Below are positions 8,838 through 16,678 of a stretch of DNA of 64,000 nt, piece after piece. How positions within the stretch are numbered: the stretch's first letter is position 1; every line of letters starts with the position of its first letter. Both the position numbers and the translations under genes were made by a program. Origin of the DNA: an uncultured Chthoniobacterales bacterium (GTDB lineage: Bacteria; Verrucomicrobiota; Verrucomicrobiia; Chthoniobacterales; UBA10450); the NCBI GenBank assembly GCA_902805675.1, contig CADCTA010000057.1, positions 1 to 64,000 of the forward strand, read 5' to 3'. A model generated the notes under the pieces. It made no database searches. It saw only the letters and a list, made by a program, of their open reading frames with translations, and had not been told where the DNA came from.

Positions 8838-9470
8838 ATGTTCACGCGCTGGTTGGTTGCATTCACACTCGGAGTCCTCGCGCTCACCCCGTCGCTCGCG
8901 CAAGGGCCGAACGGCTACTCGGTGGAGATCGATCTCCAGGAGCAGGTCGCCTACCTGCTCGACGGCGACGAAGTGGTTCTCACCTCGCCGATCTCCAGCG
9001 GGCGGCAGGGCCATCACACGAAGCGCGGCACGTTCAAGGTGATCCAGAAGGAACGGCAGCATCGCTCGAATCTTTACGGCAAGATCGTCGACTCACGCGG
9101 CAGGACGATTGTCGCCGATGCTGATTCAGACATGCCGGTCCCGCGCGGGGCAAAGTTCGTGGCCGCGCCGATGCCCTACTTCATCCGCTTCAATGGCGCG
9201 GAGGGCATGCACGCGGGCTATTTGCCGGGTTACCCGGCATCGCACGGCTGCGTGCGTTTACCGGAGCGGAACGCGATCGCGTTCTTTAATGCCTTGGAAA
9301 TCGGCTCGCCCGTGACTGTCTTCGGCAGCACGCCGTCGCGCGGCCGTTCGCGCCAGCAGCCGGGCGACTACCGCCGCGGCCAGCAGCGGTTGCAGTACGA
9401 AGACGAGGAGATCATCGATCCGTACTACGACGAGCGGTTCGCCGAGCCGCCGCCGATTCGCTGGCGCTAA
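8838..9470 (+). CDS. L,D-transpeptidase (ErfK/YbiS/YcfS/YnhG family)
   Basis: A 210-aa secreted protein with a signal peptide (about residues 1-21, ending SLA-Q). The YkuD catalytic domain (about 26-163) has the motif H125...S135-H136-G137-C138-V-R, with Cys138 the acyl-enzyme nucleophile. Such enzymes act in the periplasm, making 3-3 peptidoglycan cross-links or attaching proteins to the wall. The C-terminal 45 residues are rich in Arg, Gln and acidic residues and appear disordered. No LysM or SH3 wall-binding domain is present. Its substrate cannot be read from sequence. Confidence 0.9.
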   Translation: MFTRWLVAFTLGVLALTPSLAQGPNGYSVEIDLQEQVAYLLDGDEVVLTSPISSGRQGHHTKRGTFKVIQKERQHRSNLYGKIVDSRGRTIVADADSDMPVPRGAKFVAAPMPYFIRFNGAEGMHAGYLPGYPASHGCVRLPERNAIAFFNALEIGSPVTVFGSTPSRGRSRQQPGDYRRGQQRLQYEDEEIIDPYYDERFAEPPPIRWR

Positions 9471-9480
9471 CGCCGGTCCC

Positions 9481-9589
9481 GGTAGGGACGCCGCGCTGCG
9501 GCGTCCGGTAGACGTGGCAACTCCTCGGACGTGCGGATAGTCTCCGCGTGAACAACGCACCTCGGACATCGCAGCGCGATGTCCCTACC
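9481..9589. repeat. Palindromic repeat family A, copy 2
   Basis: A 109-bp element bounded by GGTAGGGAC and GTCCCTACC. The left hairpin stem is GGACGCCGC (loop GCT); the right is GGACATCGC (loop AGC). It fills the gap between two convergent genes and probably acts as a bidirectional 3' structure. Confidence 0.88.
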
Positions 9590-9595
9590 ACCGGA

Positions 9596-10819
9596 TCACC
9601 GTTCTGCCGTGCGCGTGCCGGGTGACGGTGAGGCGTCGGCTTTCGGCCGCTCGGCTTTCCAGACAGGGCCTTCCTTCGCGAAGACGGGAGCTTCCACCGC
9701 GGGCTTCGGCACGTCGCTCGCGGCCAGCTTGAAGATCGGCAGGATCGGATTGCCCTTTCCGTCCTTGGGATACTGCACGCCGTCTTTCTCGAGCAACAGC
9801 CAGGCCTTGAAATCCCCGCCCGGCCATTCGCCGATCAGCACCTCCATCGGATAGCTTTCGCCGGCTGTGACCTGGAAGGCGTCGCCACGCCCGAGACCCT
9901 TGTACCACGGCATGTCGCTCTTCATTTGCAGCCCTTCCGTCGCGTAGAACGAGCGCGGCTCCTTGCCGCTCGGCATGTTGGGCCCGCAATCAAGCACCAC
10001 CTGGCCGTTAAAGCGCACGACGAGCACGTCGTCACCCATGCCGACGAAGCGATACGTGCCGCTCTCCGGGGGGACGACGTTCCCTTTGTAGTGCACCACC
10101 CACATCCTCGGTTGCACGCGGCTGAGATTGAATGCCCGCGGGCCTTGGTCGGCGTTGATCTTCGGGATGAAGATCTGCGTCGTGTAGAGCGGGTTCGGCC
10201 CCACGAAATACTTCGCGAAGTGTGATTCGTTCCACCCACGGACAAAATCCGAGAGCTCCTTCGGATAATCCTTCTCGTCGAGATTGGATGGCTTGCCCTC
10301 TTTCGTCTGCTTCAGGTCGTAGAACTTACCGGCGAGCGAGCCGCCGCCTTTCGACTCCCGAAACCCGAAGAACGGCACCGCGGCGCCGCCGGCTCCCGAG
10401 CCGCCACTTGCGGTGAAGCCGCCGGGATTGAAGCTGACATCCGTCCCGCCGGCGCCCGCCATCTTCGTGGGCGCAGATGCGAGCTTCGGCATCGCCGGCA
10501 TGTCCGGCAGCGTCACTTTCGAGAGGCCTGTCGTGGTGATCCGCTTGGCCATTTGCGGCGCACTCATCGAGCTCTGCTTCTTCGCCATCTGCACCTTGTG
10601 CTCGATCGCGCGCGTGGAGGGATTCGGCGATGGCGGCCCGCCTTTGAAGGTCAGCTTCCGTGCAGCCTGGTGTTTCTGCACCACGTAAACCGCCGCACCC
10701 ATGCCGAAGAACACGTGCACAGCGATGCTGATGATGAGGAACTTCGCGCCGAACTGCCTCCAGCTCCACCGGCGCTTCGCTGGCGACGGCGGCGCAACTT
10801 CTGCCGGGGCGTCGATCAT
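9596..10819 (-). CDS. TonB-like membrane protein with C-terminal PA14-like domain
   Basis: A 407-aa protein. A short cytoplasmic N-terminus (PSPAKRRWSWRQ) precedes one membrane helix (about residues 28-47), then a Pro/Gly/Ala-rich periplasmic linker (about 50-165) with polyglycine patches. A folded C-terminal half follows, whose ESGTYRFVGMGDDVLVVRFNG (split about 260-280) matches the heart of PA14-like carbohydrate-binding beta-barrels. The topology resembles TonB/TolA, and the gene is last in an operon with an ExbB/TolQ channel and two ExbD genes, but I see no TonB C-terminal domain. I infer a force-transducing or anchored envelope protein energised by the ExbBD motor. It overlaps the upstream exbD by 4 bases. 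The PA14 call is moderate. Confidence 0.65.
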   Translation of the reverse strand: MIDAPAEVAPPSPAKRRWSWRQFGAKFLIISIAVHVFFGMGAAVYVVQKHQAARKLTFKGGPPSPNPSTRAIEHKVQMAKKQSSMSAPQMAKRITTTGLSKVTLPDMPAMPKLASAPTKMAGAGGTDVSFNPGGFTASGGSGAGGAAVPFFGFRESKGGGSLAGKFYDLKQTKEGKPSNLDEKDYPKELSDFVRGWNESHFAKYFVGPNPLYTTQIFIPKINADQGPRAFNLSRVQPRMWVVHYKGNVVPPESGTYRFVGMGDDVLVVRFNGQVVLDCGPNMPSGKEPRSFYATEGLQMKSDMPWYKGLGRGDAFQVTAGESYPMEVLIGEWPGGDFKAWLLLEKDGVQYPKDGKGNPILPIFKLAASDVPKPAVEAPVFAKEGPVWKAERPKADASPSPGTRTAER

Positions 10820-11259
10820 TCTTCTTCGGCGACGGTGAAGGTGACGTTGTCGATCTTCGCCACCGCGAGCGCGTCCAGCACATCGACGGTGCGGCTGTAC
10901 TTGGCCTGCTCATCGCTGATGATGGTGACGACCGCCGGTGTCTTCGCCGCGTCGGCGTTTTGCTTGAGGCGCATCAGCGTTCCGCGCAGCTCCGGCAGTT
11001 CCTTGCTCTGTGGCGTGTCAAACGGCTCGTCGTTCAGGCTCACCTCGCCGATGTCCGAGATGGTGATGATCTGTTCGTCGACGAAGTCGGTGGAGGTCGA
11101 GGTGGCCGCGGTGCCGGGCAGCTGCGTGTTGAGCTCGTTCTCGATCTTCACCGCGCCGGCCATGACCATGAAGAACAGCATGATCACGAACACGACGTCG
11201 ATCATCGGGGCGATCTGAAAGCCGACGTTCTCGGCGTGCGAATTGATTTGGAGGCGCAT
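10816..11259 (-). CDS. ExbD/TolR-family biopolymer transport protein (second of pair)
   Basis: A 147-aa inner-membrane protein: a short cytoplasmic tail, one membrane helix with the proton-path aspartate in IAPMIDVVFVIMLFF (Asp about 21), and a periplasmic domain. ExbD/TolR proteins pair with an ExbB/TolQ channel to convert proton-motive force into motion of a TonB/TolA-type partner. It lies 1 base from the upstream exbD paralogue and overlaps the downstream PA14 gene by ATGA. The periplasmic part is divergent and acidic. It cannot be assigned to Exb or Tol proper. Confidence 0.88.
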   Translation of the reverse strand: MRLQINSHAENVGFQIAPMIDVVFVIMLFFMVMAGAVKIENELNTQLPGTAATSTSTDFVDEQIITISDIGEVSLNDEPFDTPQSKELPELRGTLMRLKQNADAAKTPAVVTIISDEQAKYSRTVDVLDALAVAKIDNVTFTVAEEE

Positions 11260-11260
11260 G

Positions 11261-11716
11261 CTATTCCTTGTTCGTGGCTGAGAACGAGATGTCGCTGATG
11301 CCCGCCTCCGCGCAGGCGTTCATCGCCTGCGAAACGTAGAGCGCAGGCACGTCGCGATCGCCGCGGATGATGGCGCGGAACGCCGGGTTCGCACCAGCGG
11401 TGATGTTCTTCTCGCCGGTAATCTTCGCCGTCTTCAGCTGCTCGACGATCTCGGTCGCGCTCTTGTAGACCCGATCCTCATACACGAACTCGGCGCGCTT
11501 ATTTTCCCAGCGCACATTCACCACCGTCTCGGCGCGCGAGTTGTCCTTCTTCTGCGCGTTCTTCGCGATCGGGAGGTCGATCTTCTTGTCCACCTTCAGC
11601 ACCGAGGCCGAGGTGATCGTCATGAAGAAAATCAGGATGACGAGCAACACGTCGATCATCGGAGCTATCTGAAACTCCGGCTCGCCCGAGTCGCTGCCTC
11701 CGCCTCCACCTGCCAT
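11261..11716 (-). CDS. ExbD/TolR-family biopolymer transport protein (first of pair)
   Basis: A 151-aa ExbD/TolR protein. A glycine-rich cytoplasmic start (MAGGGGGSDSGEPEF) precedes the helix IAPMIDVLLVILIFFM with the conserved aspartate (about residue 21), then a periplasmic domain containing IIRGDRDVPALYVSQAMNAC, close to the TolR/ExbD consensus. Two different ExbD proteins in tandem may form a heteromeric motor stator or rotor. It is 139 bases downstream of the TolQ-like channel gene, with a palindromic repeat in that gap. Confidence 0.9.
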   Translation of the reverse strand: MAGGGGGSDSGEPEFQIAPMIDVLLVILIFFMTITSASVLKVDKKIDLPIAKNAQKKDNSRAETVVNVRWENKRAEFVYEDRVYKSATEIVEQLKTAKITGEKNITAGANPAFRAIIRGDRDVPALYVSQAMNACAEAGISDISFSATNKE

Positions 11717-11751
11717 ACCTCTAGCCCTCTACGGCGCGCCCGCGCAGCGCC

Positions 11752-11833
11752 GTTGTTGCGTCCGCTGTCCCAGCGGATCTTCGCGCCCGTGCCACACTTT
11801 TCGTGATGCGCTGGGGACAGCGCACACTACAAC
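11752..11833. repeat. Imperfect terminal-inverted-repeat element (family G)
   Basis: An arm reading GTTGTTGCGTCCGCTGTCC is matched in inverted orientation by GGGGACAGCGCACACTACAAC (imperfect) about 50 bases away, giving an ~82-bp structure between the tolQ-like gene and the first exbD. A single copy is seen here. It could attenuate or stabilise the mRNA at this junction. Confidence 0.55.
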
Positions 11834-11855
11834 TGCCCTCGAGGCCGATCATCGG

Positions 11856-12746
11856 CTAAGCCCGCAGCGGACCTGTGGCGCCAGTAGCAATGCGCCCTGT
11901 CGCGCCCGTTGGAATGCGACCAGTTGTCGAGCCAGTCCCATCTTCCGGCTGCACGAGCCAGTTCGGGATTGCCGCATACAACTCCTCGTCGCCGATATGT
12001 ACCCCGGCGAGGGATTCGTACGGCATCTTCCGGAAGGCGCTGTTGATGACGTCCTGGATGTGATGGATCGAGGCGGCCGCGCGATTGCGCAGATAGTAGA
12101 ACGAGCCGAAGGCCGGGATCGCGATGAACAGACCTGACGCCGTCGCCACGAGCACCTCACCGATCGCCGCCGACAAGCCTGACGGATCGCCGATGCCGGC
12201 TGCGCCGAGATTCGCGAATGCCTTGATCATACCGGTGACCGTTCCGAGCAGACCAATCATCGGCGTACAAACACCGATCACCGAAAGGTAGCTGATGTAT
12301 GTCTGCATGTTCGCATTCTCCTTCTGGAGTTCGCCCATCATGCCCTCCTCCGCGTTCGGCTTGCCATCGCCGAGCAGGCTGATGCCGACGCGCAGCACGT
12401 TCGTGAGCGGCGATGGGTTCTCTTTGCAGAAATTGTAAGCGCCGACGTAATCGCCCTGTCGGAAGAGCGCCTTCACGCTCTGCTCGTGTGCCGGCGGCGC
12501 GACGCGCTTGCGACTTGTGCGGATGACGCCGTCGCCGATCAAATAAAGCGTCGCCACCGAGCAGAGGCCGATCGGGATCATCACCCATCCGCCTTCCTTG
12601 ATCTGCTCCCAAAGCGTCTTCGAATGCACGCCGCTGCCGTGGCCACCGGCCGCACCCGCAGCGGGCTCCTGCGCCACGCCCGCGCTGACGAACAATAACA
12701 GCGTCAGCAAGGTGAGCGCGGCGAGATAAAGATTTTTCAATTTCAT
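11856..12746 (-). CDS. MotA/TolQ/ExbB-family proton channel protein with signal peptide
   Basis: A 296-aa inner-membrane protein. An apparent signal peptide (residues 1-25, ending AGVAQ) precedes a first helix (VMIPIGLCSVATLYLI), a cytoplasmic domain and the paired conserved helices. The family core reads CTPMIGLLGTVTGMIKAF, then ALVATASGL-like EVLVATASGLFIAIPAF (about 160-215). It should form the proton channel for the two ExbD proteins downstream. The C-terminus ends in an odd TGRIPTGATGRIATGATG stretch. An N-terminal signal sequence with extra periplasmic residues is common in such channels of this phylum. It is in an operon with TPR genes upstream. Confidence 0.9.
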   Translation of the reverse strand: MKLKNLYLAALTLLTLLLFVSAGVAQEPAAGAAGGHGSGVHSKTLWEQIKEGGWVMIPIGLCSVATLYLIGDGVIRTSRKRVAPPAHEQSVKALFRQGDYVGAYNFCKENPSPLTNVLRVGISLLGDGKPNAEEGMMGELQKENANMQTYISYLSVIGVCTPMIGLLGTVTGMIKAFANLGAAGIGDPSGLSAAIGEVLVATASGLFIAIPAFGSFYYLRNRAAASIHHIQDVINSAFRKMPYESLAGVHIGDEELYAAIPNWLVQPEDGTGSTTGRIPTGATGRIATGATGPLRA

Positions 12747-12774
12747 AGGGGTAACGCGGGTCCACGCGTTCAGT

Positions 12775-13584
12775 TCATAACTTCTGCAATTCTGTTTTGG
12801 CGGTGGCTGCTTCAGCCGATTTCGGAAAGCCTGCGATCAGCTCGTCGAGCGTCTTCTTCGCGCGTTCTTTGTCTTCCAGCCGCCGATACGCACGCGCGCT
12901 GCCGAGCAACGCCTGCGGCATATACAACTTTTCGTCGCGATAAAACACCGGCACGCGGAGGAAAGCGAGCAAAGCCGCATCCCATTGGTTCTGGGCCATC
13001 AGCACGTTGCCTTTTGTGATCCAGGCGTCGGCCAGCACGTCAGGTCGCGTGCTCTCCTTGATCGCAGCGTCAACGATCTGCGCCGCCTTCTCGTACTCCT
13101 GCCGCTTCACGAGCGAGCTCGCGATCCGCAGGTTTGCGACGCGCGCAGTCTCGGGATCGGTCGCGGTTTTTTGGATCATCGTCGCGAGCGGCTCTGCTTC
13201 CACATCGCGCTGCAAAGCGGCCAGCGCGGAGACTTTGATCACCGCAGCGGGAGCCCACCACGCGCCGGGGATATCGCGGAACGACTCGTAGAACGTGATG
13301 ATGGGATGGATGTCTGCGAGCGCCTTCTCAGCGTCTCCCTGCGAAAGAAACTCGGCAGCGCGTTTGATCCCCTGCGGCTCCAGGAATTCGATCTTCGCTA
13401 TCGCGGAGACATCGTGGCCGACTTCACCAGCCGTGCCGCCGACGGCGATCTTCCCCATCACCTTGTCGCCGCTGCGGCGCACGCCAGTGGTGTCCACACG
13501 CTGGCCGGTTTTCAAAACGATCGTCTGAGCTTGGGTGCTCGACCGTCCGGCAAGGAGTGCGAGGGCGACAAACAACACCGTCAT
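12775..13584 (-). CDS. Secreted tetratricopeptide-repeat protein
   Basis: A 269-aa TPR protein starting at the ATG at 13584 (MTVLFVALALLAG, signal peptide to about TQA-Q). After about 55 residues of beta-type sequence (VLKTGQRVDTTGVRR...GKIAVG), helical TPR-like repeats run to the end (AEFLSQGDAEKALADI, KRQEYEKAAQIVDAA, SARAYRRLEDKERAKKTLDEL). A different ATG at 13767 overlaps the upstream gene by ATGA and would be the coupled start, but the 61 residues between are mostly a translated type-D palindromic repeat (13580-13705). The repeat has therefore entered the original leader, and its own ATGAC end now offers a start. Function is unknown; it is probably an accessory of the ExbBD system. Confidence 0.75.
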   Translation of the reverse strand: MTVLFVALALLAGRSSTQAQTIVLKTGQRVDTTGVRRSGDKVMGKIAVGGTAGEVGHDVSAIAKIEFLEPQGIKRAAEFLSQGDAEKALADIHPIITFYESFRDIPGAWWAPAAVIKVSALAALQRDVEAEPLATMIQKTATDPETARVANLRIASSLVKRQEYEKAAQIVDAAIKESTRPDVLADAWITKGNVLMAQNQWDAALLAFLRVPVFYRDEKLYMPQALLGSARAYRRLEDKERAKKTLDELIAGFPKSAEAATAKTELQKL

Positions 13585-13705
13585 TCCGAGCGAAGTCGAG
13601 GAATCCCGTTGCGACACCTTTACGGTAAAGCCACGGGATTCCTCCACTTCGCTAAGTTTACCCTGAGCGAGCAAAGCGAGTCGAACGGGCTTCGGTCGGA
13701 ATGAC
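13580..13705. repeat. Palindromic repeat family D, copy 1 (inside a coding leader)
   Basis: A 126-bp element with ends GTCATTCCGAGCGAAG and CTTCGGTCGGAATGAC and an inner inverted pair CGAGGAATCCCG / CGGGATTCCTCC. It lies within the 5' end of the TPR gene, in frame, between the ATGA-coupled start (13767) and the mature signal peptide. A second copy is at 19059-19149. Confidence 0.85.
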
Positions 13706-13763
13706 AGCGGGGCGAGCGCAGTGAACAATCGCGAATCCAAGATCGCAAATCGATGATTTCGCC

Positions 13764-16604
13764 TCATCCCTGTTGCCCCATCGCGTCGAGTTTCTTGCGC
13801 GCTTGCTGCGCTTCCGCAAAGGAGGCGAGCTTTTCGTTGCGCAGCAGTTCCCGGTAGGTGTTCGCGGCTTCCTGCAGCTGGCCGAGCTTCTCGAAGCTCT
13901 CCGCGCTCGCCATGTAAGCCTTCGCCACCCAGGGCAGGAACTTTTGGTAGCCGACGTAGACTCGCTGGAAGTAGGCATTCGCCTCAGCCCAACGCCCGCG
14001 TCGCGCCTCGATCTCGCCTAACGAGAAGACGCTGAACGCAGTCGCCTCACCACGCCACTCACGCACCGCTGCCACCTGCTCGAAGACTTTCCGCGCTTCG
14101 TCGAGATTACCTGTCGCCAGCAGCGTCTTGCCTCTGCCCACCGTCACATCCTTCAGCTTCGAAACCGCGGCGATCTTCTCCGTGGCCTCAGTGAACAAGC
14201 GCAGCGCCTTCACGTGATCGCCCTTCTGAAACGCGATCTCTCCAAGGCCGTTGTAGGCGAAGTCGACGTATTCGCTCTTCGGAAACTCGTCCATGAGCCG
14301 CTGGTAGAAGTCGCGCGCCTTCTCCAGCTTATTGGTGGCAAGCAGATGATCGGCCGCGCGGCCGAGCAGCATCGGACTCAGGTCGTCAGGCTTGGAGCTT
14401 TCTGCAATGCGCGCGATGTTCTTCTCTTCTTCAGCCGGCTGGCGGCGAAGTCGCGCCAGCTCGGCTTTGGCAAACAGAATGCGCGCCTTCGCAGTCGGAT
14501 GCGGATCTTTGTCGGCGTCGCCAAGCAGCGTGTCGAGCTCCGCGCCTGGATCCGTCGGCGGCGGTGTCGGTGCCGCTTCCGCCTCACCTTCAGCTGGTGG
14601 CTCGACGCGCTTCTTTCGCACGCATAGCTGCGCCAGCTGCGTCAGCAACATCTCGACCGGCTCACGCTGCGGATCCCGAATGTACTTCTTGATCGTGTCG
14701 GCTGTGATGCGCTTCGCCTCGTCCGGCTGGCCCTGGTGCGACTTCGCTTTGCCTATCCAATACAGTGCCGTGATGACGGACGGATGCTCAGGTCGCTCCT
14801 CGATGAACTCGCTGAAAAGGTTGCTGACCTTGTCCCACTCGCCGCGCTTCTGGAGAATCTTGCTCGCGGCGAAGAGCGCGTAGTTCATCACCTCATCGGT
14901 GGCGGCGAGTTTGTAGCTGCGGGTGTAAATGCCCACCGCCTCCTGCTCGCGATCCGTCCCCGCGTATGCGTCAGCTAGAAGAGAGAGCACCTCACCGAGC
15001 TGCTGGTTTTTCGGATACTCCGCTTCCCAGGTCTTGCAGTCCTTGATCACATCGTCGTAGAGCGACGCGGCGTACTTGCAGACGGCGAGACGATACTTCG
15101 CATCGGTAACGAATGCCCCCTGCGGATACTTCTGCATGTAGGCATTGAGCTCCGTCATCGCCTGCTCGTACTTCCCGGAGAACAGCGCCGTCAGCGCAAT
15201 CCGGTAGACGACGTCCTCGACGCTCTGTCCCTTCGGGTACTCGCTCAGATATTTCTTGTACTCCGCCGCGGCTTCGTCGTGCTTACCGGCCATGAACTTC
15301 GCGTTCGCGAGCAGGTATCGCATTTGTTCGCGGTAGGTGCCCTTCGCCTGCGTATCGAGCATGCGGCCGAAGTAGGTCTCCGCCGCGCGCGGGTCATTCG
15401 CCTGTAACGCGACCGCGCCTAACAAGTAGCCGACCGTCTCGGCGTTTGGGCCATCCTTGAAGTCGCGCAGATATTCCTCGCAACGCGCCATCGCCTTCTC
15501 CGGCTGGTTCACATCGGACAGCGCGACAATGATGCCGAAGAGTGACGGCTCGCGTTCGGCAGCCTTCGGAAAACGATCGAGTATCTCCTGTGAGACGACT
15601 ATCGACTCCCACTTCTTGTCGATCTCAAAGAAGCAGCGCGCCAGCCGGATGTAGATCGCCGGCGTGACGTTCGGCAGCTTCTGGAATTCGGCGAGCAGCC
15701 TCTGCGCATTCGCGATATCGGCTTTTAGCTGGTTGTTCGCGGTGCCGAGATTGCTGATCTGCGACGGATCGGCGCGTGCGGCGCTGAGATTGTTCTCAAT
15801 CGCCTGCTGCATGCCCGCGATGCGCTCCGTTTGCATCCGCACGATCTGCTCCGGGCGATATGCCGCGCGGTAACACTCCAGCGCGTCGGCGTAGAGCTTC
15901 TTCCCGTAGAGCTGGTCGCCGAGCTCCACGGTCAGAGCGTTCAGCTCCACGATATTGTCCACGAGATGGATGCTTCCGTGCAGCTTAGTGATCGTCTGCA
16001 CCGCTTTGTCGGCGATCCCTTTCTGCGCATACGACTGCGCTAACATCATCGCGCCGCGAACCGCCTGCGCGGTCTTGATCTCGCCGCCGCCCACCTTCTC
16101 GAGAACGGCTGCGGCTTGATCGGCTTTGCCGCTTTCCTTCAACGCCTGCGCCTGCGCCATCAACGCCTGGTCGCGGAACTTCGGGTCCTTCTCGAGCGCG
16201 GCGAACTGCGCAGCGGCAGCGTTGTAGTCCTTGGTCAGCAGGCTGCACTGCGCGATGGCGAACGCGGCTTCGGAGGCGTGCGCGCCCTGCGGGAATTTCT
16301 CCTGATATTTTTTGAAAGCGGCCGTCGCTTTCTTGTGGTCGTTCGCGTTGAAATAAGCCGATCCGATCGTGTAGAAGATCGGCTCCATCTGCGGCGAGAA
16401 CTCCGCCTTATTCACCAGCGCCTCGAGCTCGGTCGCTGCTTTCGCGTAATCGCCGCCCTGAAAGGCAGCCATTGCCTGCCCATACTGCTGCGCAAGTTCG
16501 CCACCTTCGGCGGCTTGTTGCGCGAGAACCGGTGCCGCCGTGCAGCTGAACGCGACGCACGCGAGTGCCGCAGCGACCCTGGTGCGAAAACGCTCAACCC
16601 TCAT
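13764..16604 (-). CDS. Large periplasmic tetratricopeptide-repeat protein
   Basis: A 946-aa secreted protein with a signal peptide (about residues 1-28, VLA-QQ). It has 15 or more TPR/Sel1-type helical pairs covering nearly the whole length, such as AFQGGDYAKAATELEALV, YLSEYPKGQSVEDVVYRIAL and FYQRLMDEFPKSEYVDFAYNGLGEIAFQKGDH. The 'YPKG...V/A.YRIA' repeats resemble those of YbgF/CpoB and BamD, periplasmic partners of the Tol and Bam machines. A Pro/Glu/Ala-rich break (PPAEGEAEAAPTPPPT) splits the solenoid at about residue 665. As first gene of the operon leading to TolQ/ExbD/PA14 genes, it may be the scaffold of that envelope complex. Function is inferred from context only. Confidence 0.85.
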   Translation of the reverse strand: MRVERFRTRVAAALACVAFSCTAAPVLAQQAAEGGELAQQYGQAMAAFQGGDYAKAATELEALVNKAEFSPQMEPIFYTIGSAYFNANDHKKATAAFKKYQEKFPQGAHASEAAFAIAQCSLLTKDYNAAAAQFAALEKDPKFRDQALMAQAQALKESGKADQAAAVLEKVGGGEIKTAQAVRGAMMLAQSYAQKGIADKAVQTITKLHGSIHLVDNIVELNALTVELGDQLYGKKLYADALECYRAAYRPEQIVRMQTERIAGMQQAIENNLSAARADPSQISNLGTANNQLKADIANAQRLLAEFQKLPNVTPAIYIRLARCFFEIDKKWESIVVSQEILDRFPKAAEREPSLFGIIVALSDVNQPEKAMARCEEYLRDFKDGPNAETVGYLLGAVALQANDPRAAETYFGRMLDTQAKGTYREQMRYLLANAKFMAGKHDEAAAEYKKYLSEYPKGQSVEDVVYRIALTALFSGKYEQAMTELNAYMQKYPQGAFVTDAKYRLAVCKYAASLYDDVIKDCKTWEAEYPKNQQLGEVLSLLADAYAGTDREQEAVGIYTRSYKLAATDEVMNYALFAASKILQKRGEWDKVSNLFSEFIEERPEHPSVITALYWIGKAKSHQGQPDEAKRITADTIKKYIRDPQREPVEMLLTQLAQLCVRKKRVEPPAEGEAEAAPTPPPTDPGAELDTLLGDADKDPHPTAKARILFAKAELARLRRQPAEEEKNIARIAESSKPDDLSPMLLGRAADHLLATNKLEKARDFYQRLMDEFPKSEYVDFAYNGLGEIAFQKGDHVKALRLFTEATEKIAAVSKLKDVTVGRGKTLLATGNLDEARKVFEQVAAVREWRGEATAFSVFSLGEIEARRGRWAEANAYFQRVYVGYQKFLPWVAKAYMASAESFEKLGQLQEAANTYRELLRNEKLASFAEAQQARKKLDAMGQQG

Positions 16605-16678
16605 TGCGCGGCGAGTTTATCGACTCGACCAGCAATTGAAAAGCGCTCCCTCGAACCCGCGCGCGATTCGCCGCTCCG

